Under the pieces are notes generated by a model, which was not told the origin of the DNA, did not search any database, and saw only the letters and a list, made by a program, of their open reading frames with translations. A DNA stretch of 64,000 nt from Beijerinckiaceae bacterium (GTDB lineage: Bacteria; Pseudomonadota; Alphaproteobacteria; Rhizobiales; Beijerinckiaceae), in the NCBI GenBank assembly GCA_004564215.1, contig CP024846.1, positions 744,001 through 808,000 of the forward strand, read 5' to 3'. Shown in pieces: positions 24,814-34,373 of the stretch. Each line of letters opens with the position of its first letter. Within the stretch, counting starts at the first letter, position 1. The position numbers and the translations under genes were made by a program.

Positions 24814-26340
24814 ATGGGTGAGACGCCGGATGCTGGGCAAAGTCGGGAGTGCGGCAAAGCTGCTTCGCACGCCAGCGACGTGCCTCTGCCAGCCGAGGAC
24901 TTCGACCTCGACGGCGACCGCCTGCACGAGGAATGCGGAATATTCGGGATTTTCGGGCATCCCGACGCCGCGGCCATCACCGCGCTTGGATTGCATGCTC
25001 TGCAGCATCGCGGTCAGGAAGCTGCCGGCATCGTGACCTTCGACGGCCAGCGGTACAATTCGGAACGTCGGCTCGGCCTTGTCGGCGATCACTTCTCCAA
25101 GGCTTCCACAATCGCGCGCCTCCCCGGCGAATCCGCCATCGGACATGTGCGCTATTCGACGACGGGCGAAACCATTCTGCGGAATGTTCAACCGCTGTTT
25201 GCCGAACTGAACTCCGGCGGCTTTGCGGTCGCCCATAATGGAAATCTCACCAATGGCCGCACGCTCCGCCGCGAGCTCGTGCAAGGCGGTGCCATTTATC
25301 AATCGACCTCCGACACGGAAGTCATTCTTCATCTGGTTGCCCGCAGCCGACGCCCGCAGTTGATCGACCGCTTCATCGAAGCCTTGCGCATGATCGAGGG
25401 CGCCTATTCACTCGTCGCTCTCAGCAACAAGAAACTGATCGGCGCGCGCGATCCGTTAGGGATCCGACCGCTCGTTCTCGGCGAACTCGACGGCCATTAT
25501 ATCCTCGCCTCGGAAACTTGCGCCCTTGATATTATTGGCGCGCGTTTCGTGCGCGACATCGAGAATGGCGAAGTCGTCGTTATCTCGGACGAAGGCATCG
25601 AGACATTGCGGCCTTTTCCGCCGCGCCCGATGCGTCCCTGCATTTTCGAATTCATCTATTTCGCACGGCCGGATTCCATCGTGCATGGGAAGCCTGTCTA
25701 TAATGTGCGCAAGGCCATGGGCGCAGAACTGGCGCGGGAAGCCCCCGTTGCTGCCGACGTGGTCGTCCCGGTACCGGACTCCGGCGTCCCGGCGGCCATC
25801 GGCTATGCGCAATATTCCGGCATTCCGTTTGAACTGGGCATTATCCGCAATCATTATGTCGGGCGGACATTTATTCAGCCGTTCCAGTCGGTCCGCGAAC
25901 TCGGAGTGCGCCTGAAACACAGCGCCAATCGTGCGGTAGTCGCGGGCAAGCGCATCGTCCTTCTCGACGATTCGATTGTTCGGGGCACAACCTCCCTGAA
26001 GATTGTGCAGATGATGCGTGATGCTGGGGCGCGCGAAGTACATTTCCGAATCTCGTCGCCGCCCATCACCCATCCCGACTATTATGGCATCGACACGCCG
26101 GAACGCGACAAGCTGCTCGCGGCAACCCATACGCTCGAGGAAATGCGCAGCTATATTGGCTGCGATTCGATTGCATTTCTTTCGGTTGATGGGATTTACC
26201 GGGCGATGGGCGAGCGGGGCCGCGATCCCATCCGTCCGCAATATACCGATCATTGCTTCACCGGCGATTATCCAACCCAGCTCACCGACGCTTGCGATGA
26301 AACCAAGGTCCAGCTTTCGCTCCTCGCGGAAGCCGGTTAA
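24814..26340 (+). CDS. purF: Amidophosphoribosyltransferase
   Basis: 508 residues. A propeptide of about 37 residues precedes the catalytic Cys of ECGIFGIFGHPDAAAITALGLHALQHRGQEAAGI. The glutaminase domain then continues through FAVAHNGNLTN and STSDTEVILHL to the phosphoribosyltransferase domain with the PRPP loop IVLLDDSIVRGTTSLKI. PurF transfers ammonia from glutamine to PRPP, the first committed step of purine synthesis. ATG 24814 follows GGGAGG by 6 bases. Cys residues after residue 400 do not form a clear Fe-S set by eye. Confidence 0.96.
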   Translation: MGETPDAGQSRECGKAASHASDVPLPAEDFDLDGDRLHEECGIFGIFGHPDAAAITALGLHALQHRGQEAAGIVTFDGQRYNSERRLGLVGDHFSKASTIARLPGESAIGHVRYSTTGETILRNVQPLFAELNSGGFAVAHNGNLTNGRTLRRELVQGGAIYQSTSDTEVILHLVARSRRPQLIDRFIEALRMIEGAYSLVALSNKKLIGARDPLGIRPLVLGELDGHYILASETCALDIIGARFVRDIENGEVVVISDEGIETLRPFPPRPMRPCIFEFIYFARPDSIVHGKPVYNVRKAMGAELAREAPVAADVVVPVPDSGVPAAIGYAQYSGIPFELGIIRNHYVGRTFIQPFQSVRELGVRLKHSANRAVVAGKRIVLLDDSIVRGTTSLKIVQMMRDAGAREVHFRISSPPITHPDYYGIDTPERDKLLAATHTLEEMRSYIGCDSIAFLSVDGIYRAMGERGRDPIRPQYTDHCFTGDYPTQLTDACDETKVQLSLLAEAG

Positions 26341-26363
26341 CCGCGTGTCCGACTGTCCAGCTT

Positions 26364-27113
26364 ATGCCCCGTTCGCTTGACGGGCGTGTCGCCCTCGTCA
26401 CGGGCGCCTCGCGCGGCATTGGCCGCGCGGTTGCGCTGGAGCTTGCCGGTGCCGGCGCGCATATAATTGCCCTCGCCCGAACCCAAGGCGCGCTTGAGGA
26501 CCTCGACGACGCGATCCTGAGCAAGGGGAGCGCTGCGACGCTGGTTCCTTGCGACATTACCGATTTTGATGCGCTCGACCGGCTCGGCGCAGCCATTTTC
26601 GAGCGCTGGGGCAGACTCGATATCTTCATTGGCAATGCTGGAGCGCTGGGGCCGGTGACCCCGCTCGCCCATGTCGAGCCGCGGCAATGGGAAGAGACAT
26701 TCGCAGTGAACGTCACAGCGAACTGGCGGCTCATCCGTTCGCTCGATTACCTGCTGCGCGCGGCGGAAGCGGGCCGGGCGATCTTTATTTCGTCGGGCGC
26801 CGGCCAATCCGCTGATTTCAAACCCTATTGGGGACCTTATGCGACATCCAAGGCCGCGCTCGATGCCCTGGCGCGCACCTACGCCGCGGAGACGGTCAAT
26901 GTCTCCGCCGTAAAGGTCATGATCGTCAATCCCGGACCGCTGCGCACAAGGATGCGCGCAACGGCGATGCCCGGCGAGGATCCGGTGACCTTGCGGACGC
27001 CGGAGGAATTGGCGCCAAAGATTCTCGCGCTTTGCAAGCCGGATTGGACACAGACGGGGAGGCTTTACGATTTTCCGACAGATCGCGTGCTGAGCTTTAG
27101 AAGTCCTGCGTAA
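26364..27113 (+). CDS. Short-chain dehydrogenase/reductase (SDR) family protein
   Basis: 249 residues with the NAD(P)-binding motif TGASRGIGRAVALELAGAG, NAGALGP in the NNAG position, catalytic Ser in IFISSGAGQ and YATSKAA for the Tyr-x-x-x-Lys pair. The ALARTQGALEDLDDAI stretch suggests NADP(H) preference. It is often found directly after purF in Rhizobiales and is likely cotranscribed (23-base gap). The substrate is unknown. Confidence 0.9.
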   Translation: MPRSLDGRVALVTGASRGIGRAVALELAGAGAHIIALARTQGALEDLDDAILSKGSAATLVPCDITDFDALDRLGAAIFERWGRLDIFIGNAGALGPVTPLAHVEPRQWEETFAVNVTANWRLIRSLDYLLRAAEAGRAIFISSGAGQSADFKPYWGPYATSKAALDALARTYAAETVNVSAVKVMIVNPGPLRTRMRATAMPGEDPVTLRTPEELAPKILALCKPDWTQTGRLYDFPTDRVLSFRSPA

Positions 27114-27156
27114 ATTCAATCCATTGCAATCGATCCACGGCGTGCTAAACTTGCTT

Positions 27157-27528
27157 ATGGGCCCGCTAAACTATAGCTCACGCTCCAAGCACGTCGCAAT
27201 CAGCGTGATTGTGCTTTACGCGTTCTTTTTCCAGGGCTTTTTTTCAGCGGCAGTGCAAGCCGCAGCGTTCGATTCCCTCGATTTTATTTGCTCGCAAGCA
27301 GACAATTCCCCTGACGCACCGGGCAGCGACCCGAATCACCACCAAGGGCTCTGCTGCATCTTGGCCTGCGCCGCCAGCGGCTGCGCTTATCTGGCCGCCG
27401 ACTCCAATCCTCTCGTTTTCACGGATCGCGTCGGGTCGCCGATAGCTTGGCCACCAACCCAAACCTTTGCCACCCGTCGCGCCTCCAAATTCTATTTCGG
27501 CGCGCGCGCGCCTCCCCCCAGCGTTTGA
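27157..27528 (+). CDS. DUF2946 family small Cys-rich membrane protein
   Basis: About 123 residues from ATG 27157. One N-terminal hydrophobic segment (HVAISVIVLYAFFFQGFFSAA) acts as anchor or signal peptide. Then comes the cluster NHHQGLCCILACAASGCAYLA, resembling the His/Cys block of DUF2946 proteins. The C-terminal end FYFGARAPP is also common in that group. The family is of unknown function and often lies near TonB receptors or copper genes. A TTG start at 27124 would add 11 residues. A second protein of this kind is encoded at 5930-6331. Confidence 0.65.
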   Translation: MGPLNYSSRSKHVAISVIVLYAFFFQGFFSAAVQAAAFDSLDFICSQADNSPDAPGSDPNHHQGLCCILACAASGCAYLAADSNPLVFTDRVGSPIAWPPTQTFATRRASKFYFGARAPPPSV

Positions 27529-27785
27529 TCGCGCCGTTCCTGTTCGGGTTTATCGGCGTCGGCTTGGCAGATTGGCAAGGGTTCCCCACTGAGGGCGCCC
27601 GCGCCCAGGTTCGACGTCAGTTGCCGGCCACCTTCAGACGTGCCGTCCCACTAAAGCCCGAATGGAAACAGGGCGCCCTCGCGGGATACCGCGGGACGGC
27701 CACCGATTCCGAGTCTGCATCGGAACCCGTTTTACGATTGGCCAGAAACCTCAAATTGGTAAGGCCATGATCAAAGGTTCAAGCA

Positions 27786-28373
27786 ATGTTGCATCACAAG
27801 CCAGGAAACAGCGCCATAGCGCTCGCTTTGCCTTGCGCAGGGGCTGGCGGAATCGACCAGGCGCCGCCTGACACAAACGCCGACGGACCCGCCTCCGGCC
27901 GTCCTTACAGCCGGCCGGCACGGACGGCTGGGTCGGTCGGATTTGCGCGCGCGCCCGAAATCCGGGGCCGCTTTAGCGGCGACCTCCATGATTTGGCGGC
28001 AACGCCCTTCAAGGGCACAAAGCCGTTCGAGGCGCCCGCTAGCCCGGCGAAGCGGCGAATCTTCACCGCCGAGGAAAAAGCCAGGATCGTCGCGGAGAGT
28101 TTTGAGCCCGGCGAATCTGTTTGCTCGGTCGCGCGCCGCCATCATCTCATGTCGTCGCAGCTATTCTCCTGGCGCAAACATGCGCGTCTCAAAGGCAAAG
28201 GCGAAGAATTGAACGAAAACCGAACGGATGCGGTGGTCGGGCAAACGGGCGACCCGCCGAAGACAGCCTCGCCGATCGAGATCGCCATTGGCACAACCAT
28301 CGTGCGGGTTCCGGAAGGGGCCGATGCGGCAACCCTCAGGGCCGTGCTCCGGGCGTTGAGCGAGACATCATAA
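27786..28373 (+). CDS. Lone IS66-type TnpA-like protein (transposon remnant or exapted)
   Basis: 195 residues. Residues about 85-140 (KRRIFTAEEKARIVAESFEP, then SVCSVARRHHLMSSQLFSWR) form the helix-turn-helix domain of IS66-family TnpA, and the C-terminus (IEIAIGTTIVRVPEGADAATLRAVLRAL) matches the end of that family. The first 80 residues have no family likeness. No tnpB or tnpC follows; the next gene is on the other strand and unrelated. Terminal inverted repeats were not found by eye. The gene is intact over the whole TnpA domain, so it may have been kept as a DNA-binding protein or be a recent remnant. Confidence 0.7.
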   Translation: MLHHKPGNSAIALALPCAGAGGIDQAPPDTNADGPASGRPYSRPARTAGSVGFARAPEIRGRFSGDLHDLAATPFKGTKPFEAPASPAKRRIFTAEEKARIVAESFEPGESVCSVARRHHLMSSQLFSWRKHARLKGKGEELNENRTDAVVGQTGDPPKTASPIEIAIGTTIVRVPEGADAATLRAVLRALSETS

Positions 28374-28385
28374 AAGGGGCCCGCG

Positions 28386-29327
28386 CTACCCGCCGAGCGG
28401 GCGAAAAAAGTCCCAGATGAGCCTGGGACTGTTGACGTCGCCATTTGTGAGGCCGCGGCCGGAGCCGTTTCCGGCTTCGCTCCAAAGGCCGGGGAGAACA
28501 TGTCCCCCGCCCTCGATTCGTACCGCTTCGATGGGGACGGAGCAATTGTTTAGCTTATCCAGATAAGCTCTTGTTCCGTCGTGAGGATCTTTGTCCGGGA
28601 AGACCGTGGTCGTCACCCCGTCGCCGCAGCCCGCGACCTTGCCGAAAATGCGCAGGGTCGCATCGACGGATAGAAGCTCGGCCTTGTTGTTCGGCAAACT
28701 AGCTTTGCCGCCTTGAAACGGAATCATGGGATCCGCCGTCCCAGCGATCACCAAAAGCGGCAGCGGCCGCAAAGGCTTGCAGCTCCCTGCGAGATCAGAG
28801 GGCATGCTGGCGGCAAGAACCGCCATCCCGGCATAGGCATTCTTCTCCTCGCAAGCCAGCCGCAGAGCCATCAGGCCACCCGAGGCTATGCCAACGATAA
28901 ACACCTTGTTCGGGTTGGCCATTCCGCTGGCCACGAATTTACCAATCAGATCGCGGATAAAAACCGCATCTCGGCTCGCCTTGCTACCGGGAGCGTCGGC
29001 CCAGTGGCCGGAAAGCGGCTGCGGATAGAGGAGGATCGCGCCCGACGATCGGGCCATCTCGTCAAACCCGGAACCATGGTGCAAGCGGGAGCCCTTCCCC
29101 CTGGCACCGCGCAGGATGATGAGAACCGGCCGACGTGATTGCTTAAGACGCCGATGCTGAACCAGAATGGCCGTCCGCGGAACGCCGCCCGATTCAATCG
29201 TGACGCGGCCAGCCGCCGCGAGGGCAGCCGATGGCCAGCCGGCGATCGAGAGAAACAGCCAGCCCGCTCCAGCCAGGCAACCGATTGTAAAATCTATTCC
29301 GAAAATCCTTGCGCCCCGCATCATCAT
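28386..29327 (-). CDS. PHB depolymerase-like / LpqC family esterase
   Basis: About 313 residues with a signal peptide (DFTIGCLAGAGWLFLSIAGWPSAALAA). The fold is that of extracellular type 1 short-chain PHA depolymerases and LpqC-like esterases: RPVLIILRGARGKGSRLHHGSGFDEMARSS, then VFIVGIASGGLMALRLAC, GTADPMIPFQGG (Asp) and EGGGHVLPG (His). The usual nucleophile motif is GLSNGG or GLSAGG; here it reads GIASGG, so the Ser stands one position later and the first Gly of GxSxG is not in register. Activity is therefore uncertain. TTG 29360 would add 11 residues. Family call is firm, substrate not. Confidence 0.8.
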   Translation of the reverse strand: MMMRGARIFGIDFTIGCLAGAGWLFLSIAGWPSAALAAAGRVTIESGGVPRTAILVQHRRLKQSRRPVLIILRGARGKGSRLHHGSGFDEMARSSGAILLYPQPLSGHWADAPGSKASRDAVFIRDLIGKFVASGMANPNKVFIVGIASGGLMALRLACEEKNAYAGMAVLAASMPSDLAGSCKPLRPLPLLVIAGTADPMIPFQGGKASLPNNKAELLSVDATLRIFGKVAGCGDGVTTTVFPDKDPHDGTRAYLDKLNNCSVPIEAVRIEGGGHVLPGLWSEAGNGSGRGLTNGDVNSPRLIWDFFRPLGG

Positions 29328-29360
29328 GGCTTTCCAGCCTCCCCGATTCCATCGGCGCAA

Positions 29361-29871
29361 ATGTCGGTGGTTCGTGCGCGGTCAGAAAGCGAAGCGCGTT
29401 CGTTCCGGCGGGCGCCGCGCCATCGATCCTGAGCGGGGAGCCTTCGTGGCGCGGCGTGAAAAGCAACAAAACGGCAGCCGATAAGCATTTTTTTGGTTTC
29501 CGTCCCCGTGACCTATCGAACCGGTTTGGTCTCCGAAGCGGCATATAGCGTCGGACCTCCGCAGCCAAATTTCTGCCACGGGGTGTGGAAACATGATAGT
29601 TTATTTTCGTCCATCCCCAACGCAGGCTAAAGCACGATCGGCAGGAGGTTCGTTGCTGAATGCCAGTACTCTTCCCGCTTGGGAGAGTTCAAGTCTCTGC
29701 CAAAAATCCGCTTTGGTTCGAGCCCCTCTCCCATCCGGATCGCCACTTGGGGCAAAAGGTCTCATCGGAAGTTCGTGCATTCTCGAATTTTTCTAATGAA
29801 CGCGTTGCCCGGAAGAGCTGATTGCATTAGGGGAATAGGCGTTAAATTTCTGTGGCATGGGGTAAAAGTTC
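29361..29871. other. 511-base intergenic region upstream of sdhC
   Basis: No frame here has family likeness or convincing codon use on either strand. Short open frames exist but are not backed by a ribosome site. The stretch around 29656-29700 holds a short hairpin (CTCTTCCC GCTT GGGAGAG). The last 60 bases before sdhC are richer in A+T and probably carry the sdh promoter. Confidence 0.4.
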
Positions 29872-30285
29872 ATGACCAAGGTCGAGTTGGGCGCTCGCGG
29901 CCTGGAAAAGCGCCGACCGCTCTCTCCGCATCTGCAAATCTACAGTCCGATGCTGACCATGATGATGTCGATTGCGCATCGCATCACCGGGGCTGCGCTC
30001 TATTTCGGCACGCTTTTGCTCGCCTGGGTGCTGATAGCTGCTTCCACCGGCCCGGACGCCTACGCGACGGCAGCCTATTTTCTCAATTCGATCGTCGGGA
30101 AACTGATCCTGTTCGGATTTACCTGGGCCCTGTTCCATCACCTTCTTGGCGGCGTGCGCCATATCATTTGGGACACAGGCTATGGTTTCACGCATCCGCA
30201 ACGCGAATGGCTGGCGCAAGCGACCTTGGTCGGCGGTATCGCCCTGACATTGATTGTCTGGGGCGTGGCGTATTTTTTCCACTAA
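29872..30285 (+). CDS. sdhC: Succinate dehydrogenase cytochrome b556 subunit
   Basis: 137 residues with three membrane segments. RPLSPHLQIYSPMLTMMMSIAHRITGAALYFG is the SdhC signature (Ser/Arg of the quinone site, His of HRITG), and FHHLLGGVRHIIWDTGYGF holds the haem-ligand His. It anchors complex II and binds ubiquinone and haem b. It is the first gene of sdhCDAB; the conserved order and spacing support it. Confidence 0.95.
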   Translation: MTKVELGARGLEKRRPLSPHLQIYSPMLTMMMSIAHRITGAALYFGTLLLAWVLIAASTGPDAYATAAYFLNSIVGKLILFGFTWALFHHLLGGVRHIIWDTGYGFTHPQREWLAQATLVGGIALTLIVWGVAYFFH

Positions 30286-30358
30286 GACCGATTGGGCGAC
30301 GATCGCCGCAACAGCAAACACCCGCTTCGCACCGATTTATGAAAGGGACAGGGTAAAC

Positions 30359-30751
30359 ATGGCGAAGGATTCCGCATCGGTTCGCACGGCGATCAGCAAA
30401 GTGCGCTTCCTCGGCTCCGCCAAATCCGGCACCTCCGATGCGTGGAATATGCGCGTCACCTCACTTGCCCTGCTGCCCTTGACGATCGCTTTCGTCGCTG
30501 TCGTTTTGTCGCTGCTCGGCAAGGATTATGATGCGATGCGGGCCGAGCTGGCACATCCCGTTCCAGCACTCATTCTGCTGCTCTTCATTTTGACTGGCAT
30601 CTACCATATGAAGCTCGGCATGCAAACGATTTTGGATGATTACGTGCATAGCACCCATCTCAAGGAATGGTCGCTGGTCGCCAATCTTTTTTTCTGTGTC
30701 AGCGTCGGTCTGGCTTGCGTCTACGCGGTCTTGAAGCTCAGCTTTGCCTGA
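30359..30751 (+). CDS. sdhD: Succinate dehydrogenase hydrophobic membrane anchor subunit
   Basis: 130 residues with three membrane segments. Conserved start VRFLGSAKSGTSDAWNMRVTSLAL and the YHMKLGMQTILDDYVHS motif with the haem His and quinone-site Asp/Tyr are typical of alphaproteobacterial SdhD. ATG 30359 gives this start; the frame is open upstream but without likeness. It lies 73 bases after sdhC. Confidence 0.93.
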   Translation: MAKDSASVRTAISKVRFLGSAKSGTSDAWNMRVTSLALLPLTIAFVAVVLSLLGKDYDAMRAELAHPVPALILLLFILTGIYHMKLGMQTILDDYVHSTHLKEWSLVANLFFCVSVGLACVYAVLKLSFA

Positions 30752-30820
30752 CAAAGCCAAGCAGGATTTCCCGACCATCCGCCCAAGCGCGGGATGTTGA
30801 TTTTTTTGAAAGACAAGGGC

Positions 30821-32659
30821 ATGACTTCCAGCAAGACCATCAACGGCAGCGCCGCTCCGGCTCAACTTGGCGCCGCCTATCCGATTACCGACCATACATT
30901 CGACGTCGTCGTCGTCGGCGCCGGTGGCGCGGGTTTGCGAGCCACCGTCGGCTGTTCGCAGGCGGGGCTGCGCACAGCCTGCATCACCAAGGTCTTTCCA
31001 ACCCGTTCGCATACGGTGGCGGCGCAAGGCGGCGTTGCGGCGTCCCTTGCCAACATGGGCCCGGACAATTGGAAATGGCACATGTACGACACCGTCAAGG
31101 GATCGGATTGGCTCGGCGACCAGGATTCCATCGAATATCTTTGCCGCAACGCGCCCGCGGCCGTCTATGAACTCGAACATTGGGGGGTCCCGTTTTCCCG
31201 CACCGAGGACGGCCGCATTTACCAGCGTCCCTTCGGCGGCATGACGACCGACTTCGGCAAAGGTCCTCCAGCGCAGCGGACCTGCGCGGCCGCCGATCGA
31301 ACCGGCCACGCAATGCTGCACACGCTTTACGGCCAGGCCCTGCGCAACAAAACCGAGTTCTTCGTCGAATTCTTCGCGATCGATCTGATCATGGAGGATG
31401 GCCGCTGCCGCGGCGTCGTCTGCCTGAAGCTCGACGACGGCACCATCCATCGCTTTCGGTCACAGCTTGTCATCCTGGCAACCGGCGGATACGGCCGCGC
31501 CTATTTTTCCGCGACGTCGGCACATACCTGCACCGGCGATGGCAATGCGATGATCTTGCGCGCGGGACTTCCGTTGCAAGATATGGAGTTCGTGCAGTTT
31601 CATCCAACCGGCATTTACGGTGCGGGCTGCCTGATTACCGAAGGATCGCGCGGCGAGGGCGGCTATTTGACCAATTCCGAAGGCGAACGATTCATGGAGC
31701 GCTACGCGCCTTCGGTGAAGGATTTGGCGCCGCGAGACATGGTGTCGCGCGCCATGACACTGGAGATCCGCGAAGGCCGCGGCGTCGGCAAGCACAAAGA
31801 CCACATCCATCTGCACCTCGAACATCTCGACCCCAAGATTCTCCATGAGCGCCTGCCCGGAATTTCCGAAAGCGCCAAGATTTTTGCCGGTGTCGAGGTT
31901 ACCACGGAGCCGATCCCCGTGCTGCCGACTGCGCATTACAACATGGGCGGTATTCCAACCAATTTTCACGGCGAAGTAGTCACCAAGAAGGGAAACGATC
32001 CCAATGCGATCGTGCCCGGTCTCATGGCGATCGGCGAAGCGGCCTGCGTCTCGGTGCATGGCGCCAACAGGTTAGGCTCGAACTCACTGATCGACCTTGT
32101 GGTCTTCGGCCGCGCGGCCGGACTGCGTGCGGCGGAACTCGTCACCGCTGGCGCCAAGCAGGCGGATCTTCCGGCGGATTCCGCCGATCTGGCGCTCTCC
32201 CGTCTCGATCATTTCAGGCACGCCAAGGGCGACCTTCCAACCGCTGAATTGCGGCTCAGCATGCAAAAGGTGATGCAGACGCATTGCGCGGTCTACCGCA
32301 CCGGCGCAACGCTCGAGGAAGGTTCGAAGATGATCCATGAGGTCTGGTCTGCGAAGGACCAGATCTCGGTCACCGACCGCTCGCTGATCTGGAATTCAGA
32401 TCTGGTTGAAACCTTGGAGTTCGATAATCTCATCGTTCAGGCGGTCGTCACCATGGACGGCGCGGCAAGCCGCACCGAATCGCGCGGTGCGCATGCACGC
32501 GAAGATTATCCCGAACGCGACGACGTGAACTGGATGAAGCATACGCTCACCTCGATTGACGCCAACGCCCGCTCGGTCTCGATCGATTACCGCCCCGTGC
32601 ATAGTTTCACCATGACCAACGAGATGCATTATATCGAGCCGAAGGCCCGGGTGTACTGA
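30821..32659 (+). CDS. sdhA: Succinate dehydrogenase flavoprotein subunit
   Basis: 612 residues. The FAD-binding motif is [17 protein letters not shown], the covalent flavin His lies in [18 protein letters not shown], and the substrate/catalytic stretches are [21 protein letters not shown] and the catalytic Arg near [11 protein letters not shown]. The C-terminus ends [10 protein letters not shown], as usual. It oxidises succinate to fumarate in the TCA cycle. The start at ATG 30821 fits alphaproteobacterial SdhA; ATG 30794 would add nine residues (MLIFLKDKG). Confidence 0.96.
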   Translation: MTSSKTINGSAAPAQLGAAYPITDHTFDVVVVGAGGAGLRATVGCSQAGLRTACITKVFPTRSHTVAAQGGVAASLANMGPDNWKWHMYDTVKGSDWLGDQDSIEYLCRNAPAAVYELEHWGVPFSRTEDGRIYQRPFGGMTTDFGKGPPAQRTCAAADRTGHAMLHTLYGQALRNKTEFFVEFFAIDLIMEDGRCRGVVCLKLDDGTIHRFRSQLVILATGGYGRAYFSATSAHTCTGDGNAMILRAGLPLQDMEFVQFHPTGIYGAGCLITEGSRGEGGYLTNSEGERFMERYAPSVKDLAPRDMVSRAMTLEIREGRGVGKHKDHIHLHLEHLDPKILHERLPGISESAKIFAGVEVTTEPIPVLPTAHYNMGGIPTNFHGEVVTKKGNDPNAIVPGLMAIGEAACVSVHGANRLGSNSLIDLVVFGRAAGLRAAELVTAGAKQADLPADSADLALSRLDHFRHAKGDLPTAELRLSMQKVMQTHCAVYRTGATLEEGSKMIHEVWSAKDQISVTDRSLIWNSDLVETLEFDNLIVQAVVTMDGAASRTESRGAHAREDYPERDDVNWMKHTLTSIDANARSVSIDYRPVHSFTMTNEMHYIEPKARVY

Positions 32660-32680
32660 CGCGTTTTAAGAGAGAAACAG

Positions 32681-33460
32681 ATGGTCGAGATCGCACTTCC
32701 CGCCAATTCACGCGTCGTCACTGGAACCACCTGGCCGACCCACGGCGATTCGAAAACCCTCACCGAATTCCGCATTTACCGTTGGAACCCTGACGAAGAC
32801 CGGAACCCGCGCCTCGACACCTATTATGTCGACCGAAGCGATTGCGGCCCGATGGTTCTTGATGGACTGATTTGGATTAAATCCAAGATCGATCCGACGC
32901 TGACATTTCGGCGTTCATGTCGCGAAGGGATTTGCGGATCCTGCGCGATGAATATCGACGGAACGAACACCCTCGCCTGTACGAAATACATGGACGACAT
33001 CAAAGGTGCGGTCAAAATCTATCCGTTACCGCATATGTCGGTGGTGAAAGATCTCGTGCCCGATCTCAGCGGCTTCTTCGCGCAGCATGCCTCGATCGAG
33101 CCCTGGCTGCAAACCACGACGCCGCCGCCCGAAAAAGAATGGCGGCAAACCCCAACCGATCGCGCCAAACTCGATGGACTCTATGAATGTATCCTTTGCG
33201 CTTGCTGCTCCACGTCTTGTCCGAGCTATTGGTGGAATGGCGATCGCTATCTCGGCCCGGCCGTCCTGCTGCAGGCCTATCGCTGGCTGATCGATTCACG
33301 AGATGAAGCCGCGGGCAGCCGCCTCGACAATGTCGAAGATCCGTTTCGCCTCTATCGTTGCCACATGATCATGAATTGCGCCAAAGCCTGCCCCAAGGGC
33401 CTCAATCCCGCAAAAGCGATCGCCGAAATCAAGAACATGATGATCAAGCGCCAGCTCTAA
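32681..33460 (+). CDS. sdhB: Succinate dehydrogenase iron-sulfur subunit
   Basis: 259 residues. The 2Fe-2S cysteines lie in [21 protein letters not shown] (about residues 77-97). The 4Fe-4S and 3Fe-4S sites are formed by [16 protein letters not shown] and [17 protein letters not shown]. It carries electrons from the SdhA flavin to ubiquinone. The gene follows sdhA by 21 bases with AGAGAAAC as ribosome site, and closes the sdhCDAB operon. Confidence 0.96.
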   Translation: MVEIALPANSRVVTGTTWPTHGDSKTLTEFRIYRWNPDEDRNPRLDTYYVDRSDCGPMVLDGLIWIKSKIDPTLTFRRSCREGICGSCAMNIDGTNTLACTKYMDDIKGAVKIYPLPHMSVVKDLVPDLSGFFAQHASIEPWLQTTTPPPEKEWRQTPTDRAKLDGLYECILCACCSTSCPSYWWNGDRYLGPAVLLQAYRWLIDSRDEAAGSRLDNVEDPFRLYRCHMIMNCAKACPKGLNPAKAIAEIKNMMIKRQL

Positions 33461-33520
33461 AACCGATTCTGGCGCCATTCTGTAGCCTCAATCCACATTC
33501 AAGCGATGTGGATGGAGGCT

Positions 33521-34099
33521 ATGCCGATGATGCGCATATCATTGAGTGCCATCGCCCTGTCGCTCGCGTGTACGGTCGGATTCGCGCAACCAGCTGCGCG
33601 GCCCGCAATTTACGATGCGCTCATCGCGCAGCAGGCCAAAGCCCATGGTCTCCCCGAATCCTTCGTCCATCGCATCGTGCTGCGCGAGAGCCGCTATAAT
33701 CCGCGCCTTGTCCATAATCATTGTTTTGGGCTGATGCAGATCAAACATGCGACGGCGCGTGAAATGGGCTTCAAAGGCCCCGCAAGCGGGCTGCTGGATC
33801 CCCAGACAAACCTTAGCTATGCAGTTCCTTATCTCGCCAATGCCTACAGGCTTGCGGACGGGGATGAGAACCGCGCGACTGCGCTCTTCAGTAGCGGCTA
33901 TTACTATTTGGCCAAGCGCAAGAAAATGCTCGCATCGCTGCGCACAGCTTCCACCGCTCCGGTTTTGGCGGAAACCGCGCCTCCCGCGGAATCGAAACCC
34001 GAGCCCCAAGCAAATCCGATTGCCGGATTGTTCTCTTTGCTCACCGGAACGCCGGCAGAGGCCGCACCGGACCGCCGCGCATCGCCGATCGCGCAATAG
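33521..34099 (+). CDS. Lytic murein transglycosylase (SLT family), secreted
   Basis: About 192 residues. A signal peptide (MRISLSAIALSLACTVGFAQ) is followed by an SLT domain with the catalytic Glu in VLRESRYNPRLVHNHCFGLMQI and the AYRLADGDENRATALFSSGYYYLAKRK end of the family. It would cleave peptidoglycan glycan strands in the periplasm to 1,6-anhydro ends. The last 60 residues are a low-complexity Pro/Ala tail. The upstream in-frame ATG at 33506 would add five residues. The gene is alone after the sdh operon. Confidence 0.87.
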   Translation: MPMMRISLSAIALSLACTVGFAQPAARPAIYDALIAQQAKAHGLPESFVHRIVLRESRYNPRLVHNHCFGLMQIKHATAREMGFKGPASGLLDPQTNLSYAVPYLANAYRLADGDENRATALFSSGYYYLAKRKKMLASLRTASTAPVLAETAPPAESKPEPQANPIAGLFSLLTGTPAEAAPDRRASPIAQ

Positions 34100-34223
34100 A
34101 TAGACCCAAGAGCGCCTTTGAGGATCACGCGAAATAGAGTGTCATGATCCCTTGCGACGAACAGGGCACCGTTGAAATGCCAAGACCGGCACGCTACACT
34201 GGCCCAAGCGTGATCCTGTTCAG

Positions 34224-34297
34224 GCGGGCGTAGTTCAATGGTAGAACGGCAGCTTCCCAAGCTGCATACGAGGGTTCGATTCCCTTCGCCCGCTCCA
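34224..34297 (+). tRNA. tRNA-Gly, anticodon CCC
   Basis: A full cloverleaf. Acceptor GCGGGCG pairs with CGCCCGC. The D-arm region reads TAGTTCAATGGTAGAAC. The anticodon arm is GCAGC TTCCCAA GCTGC with CCC in the loop. The T-arm is GAGGGTTCGATTCCCTTC, and the 3' CCA is encoded. It reads GGG codons. Confidence 0.97.
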
Positions 34298-34373
34298 ATG
34301 GATCCGCCGCCTGCGGATTGAATGCGCCGGACAGCGATCTCCGCATTGTCCCCATCCGAACCTCGAAAGTGGA

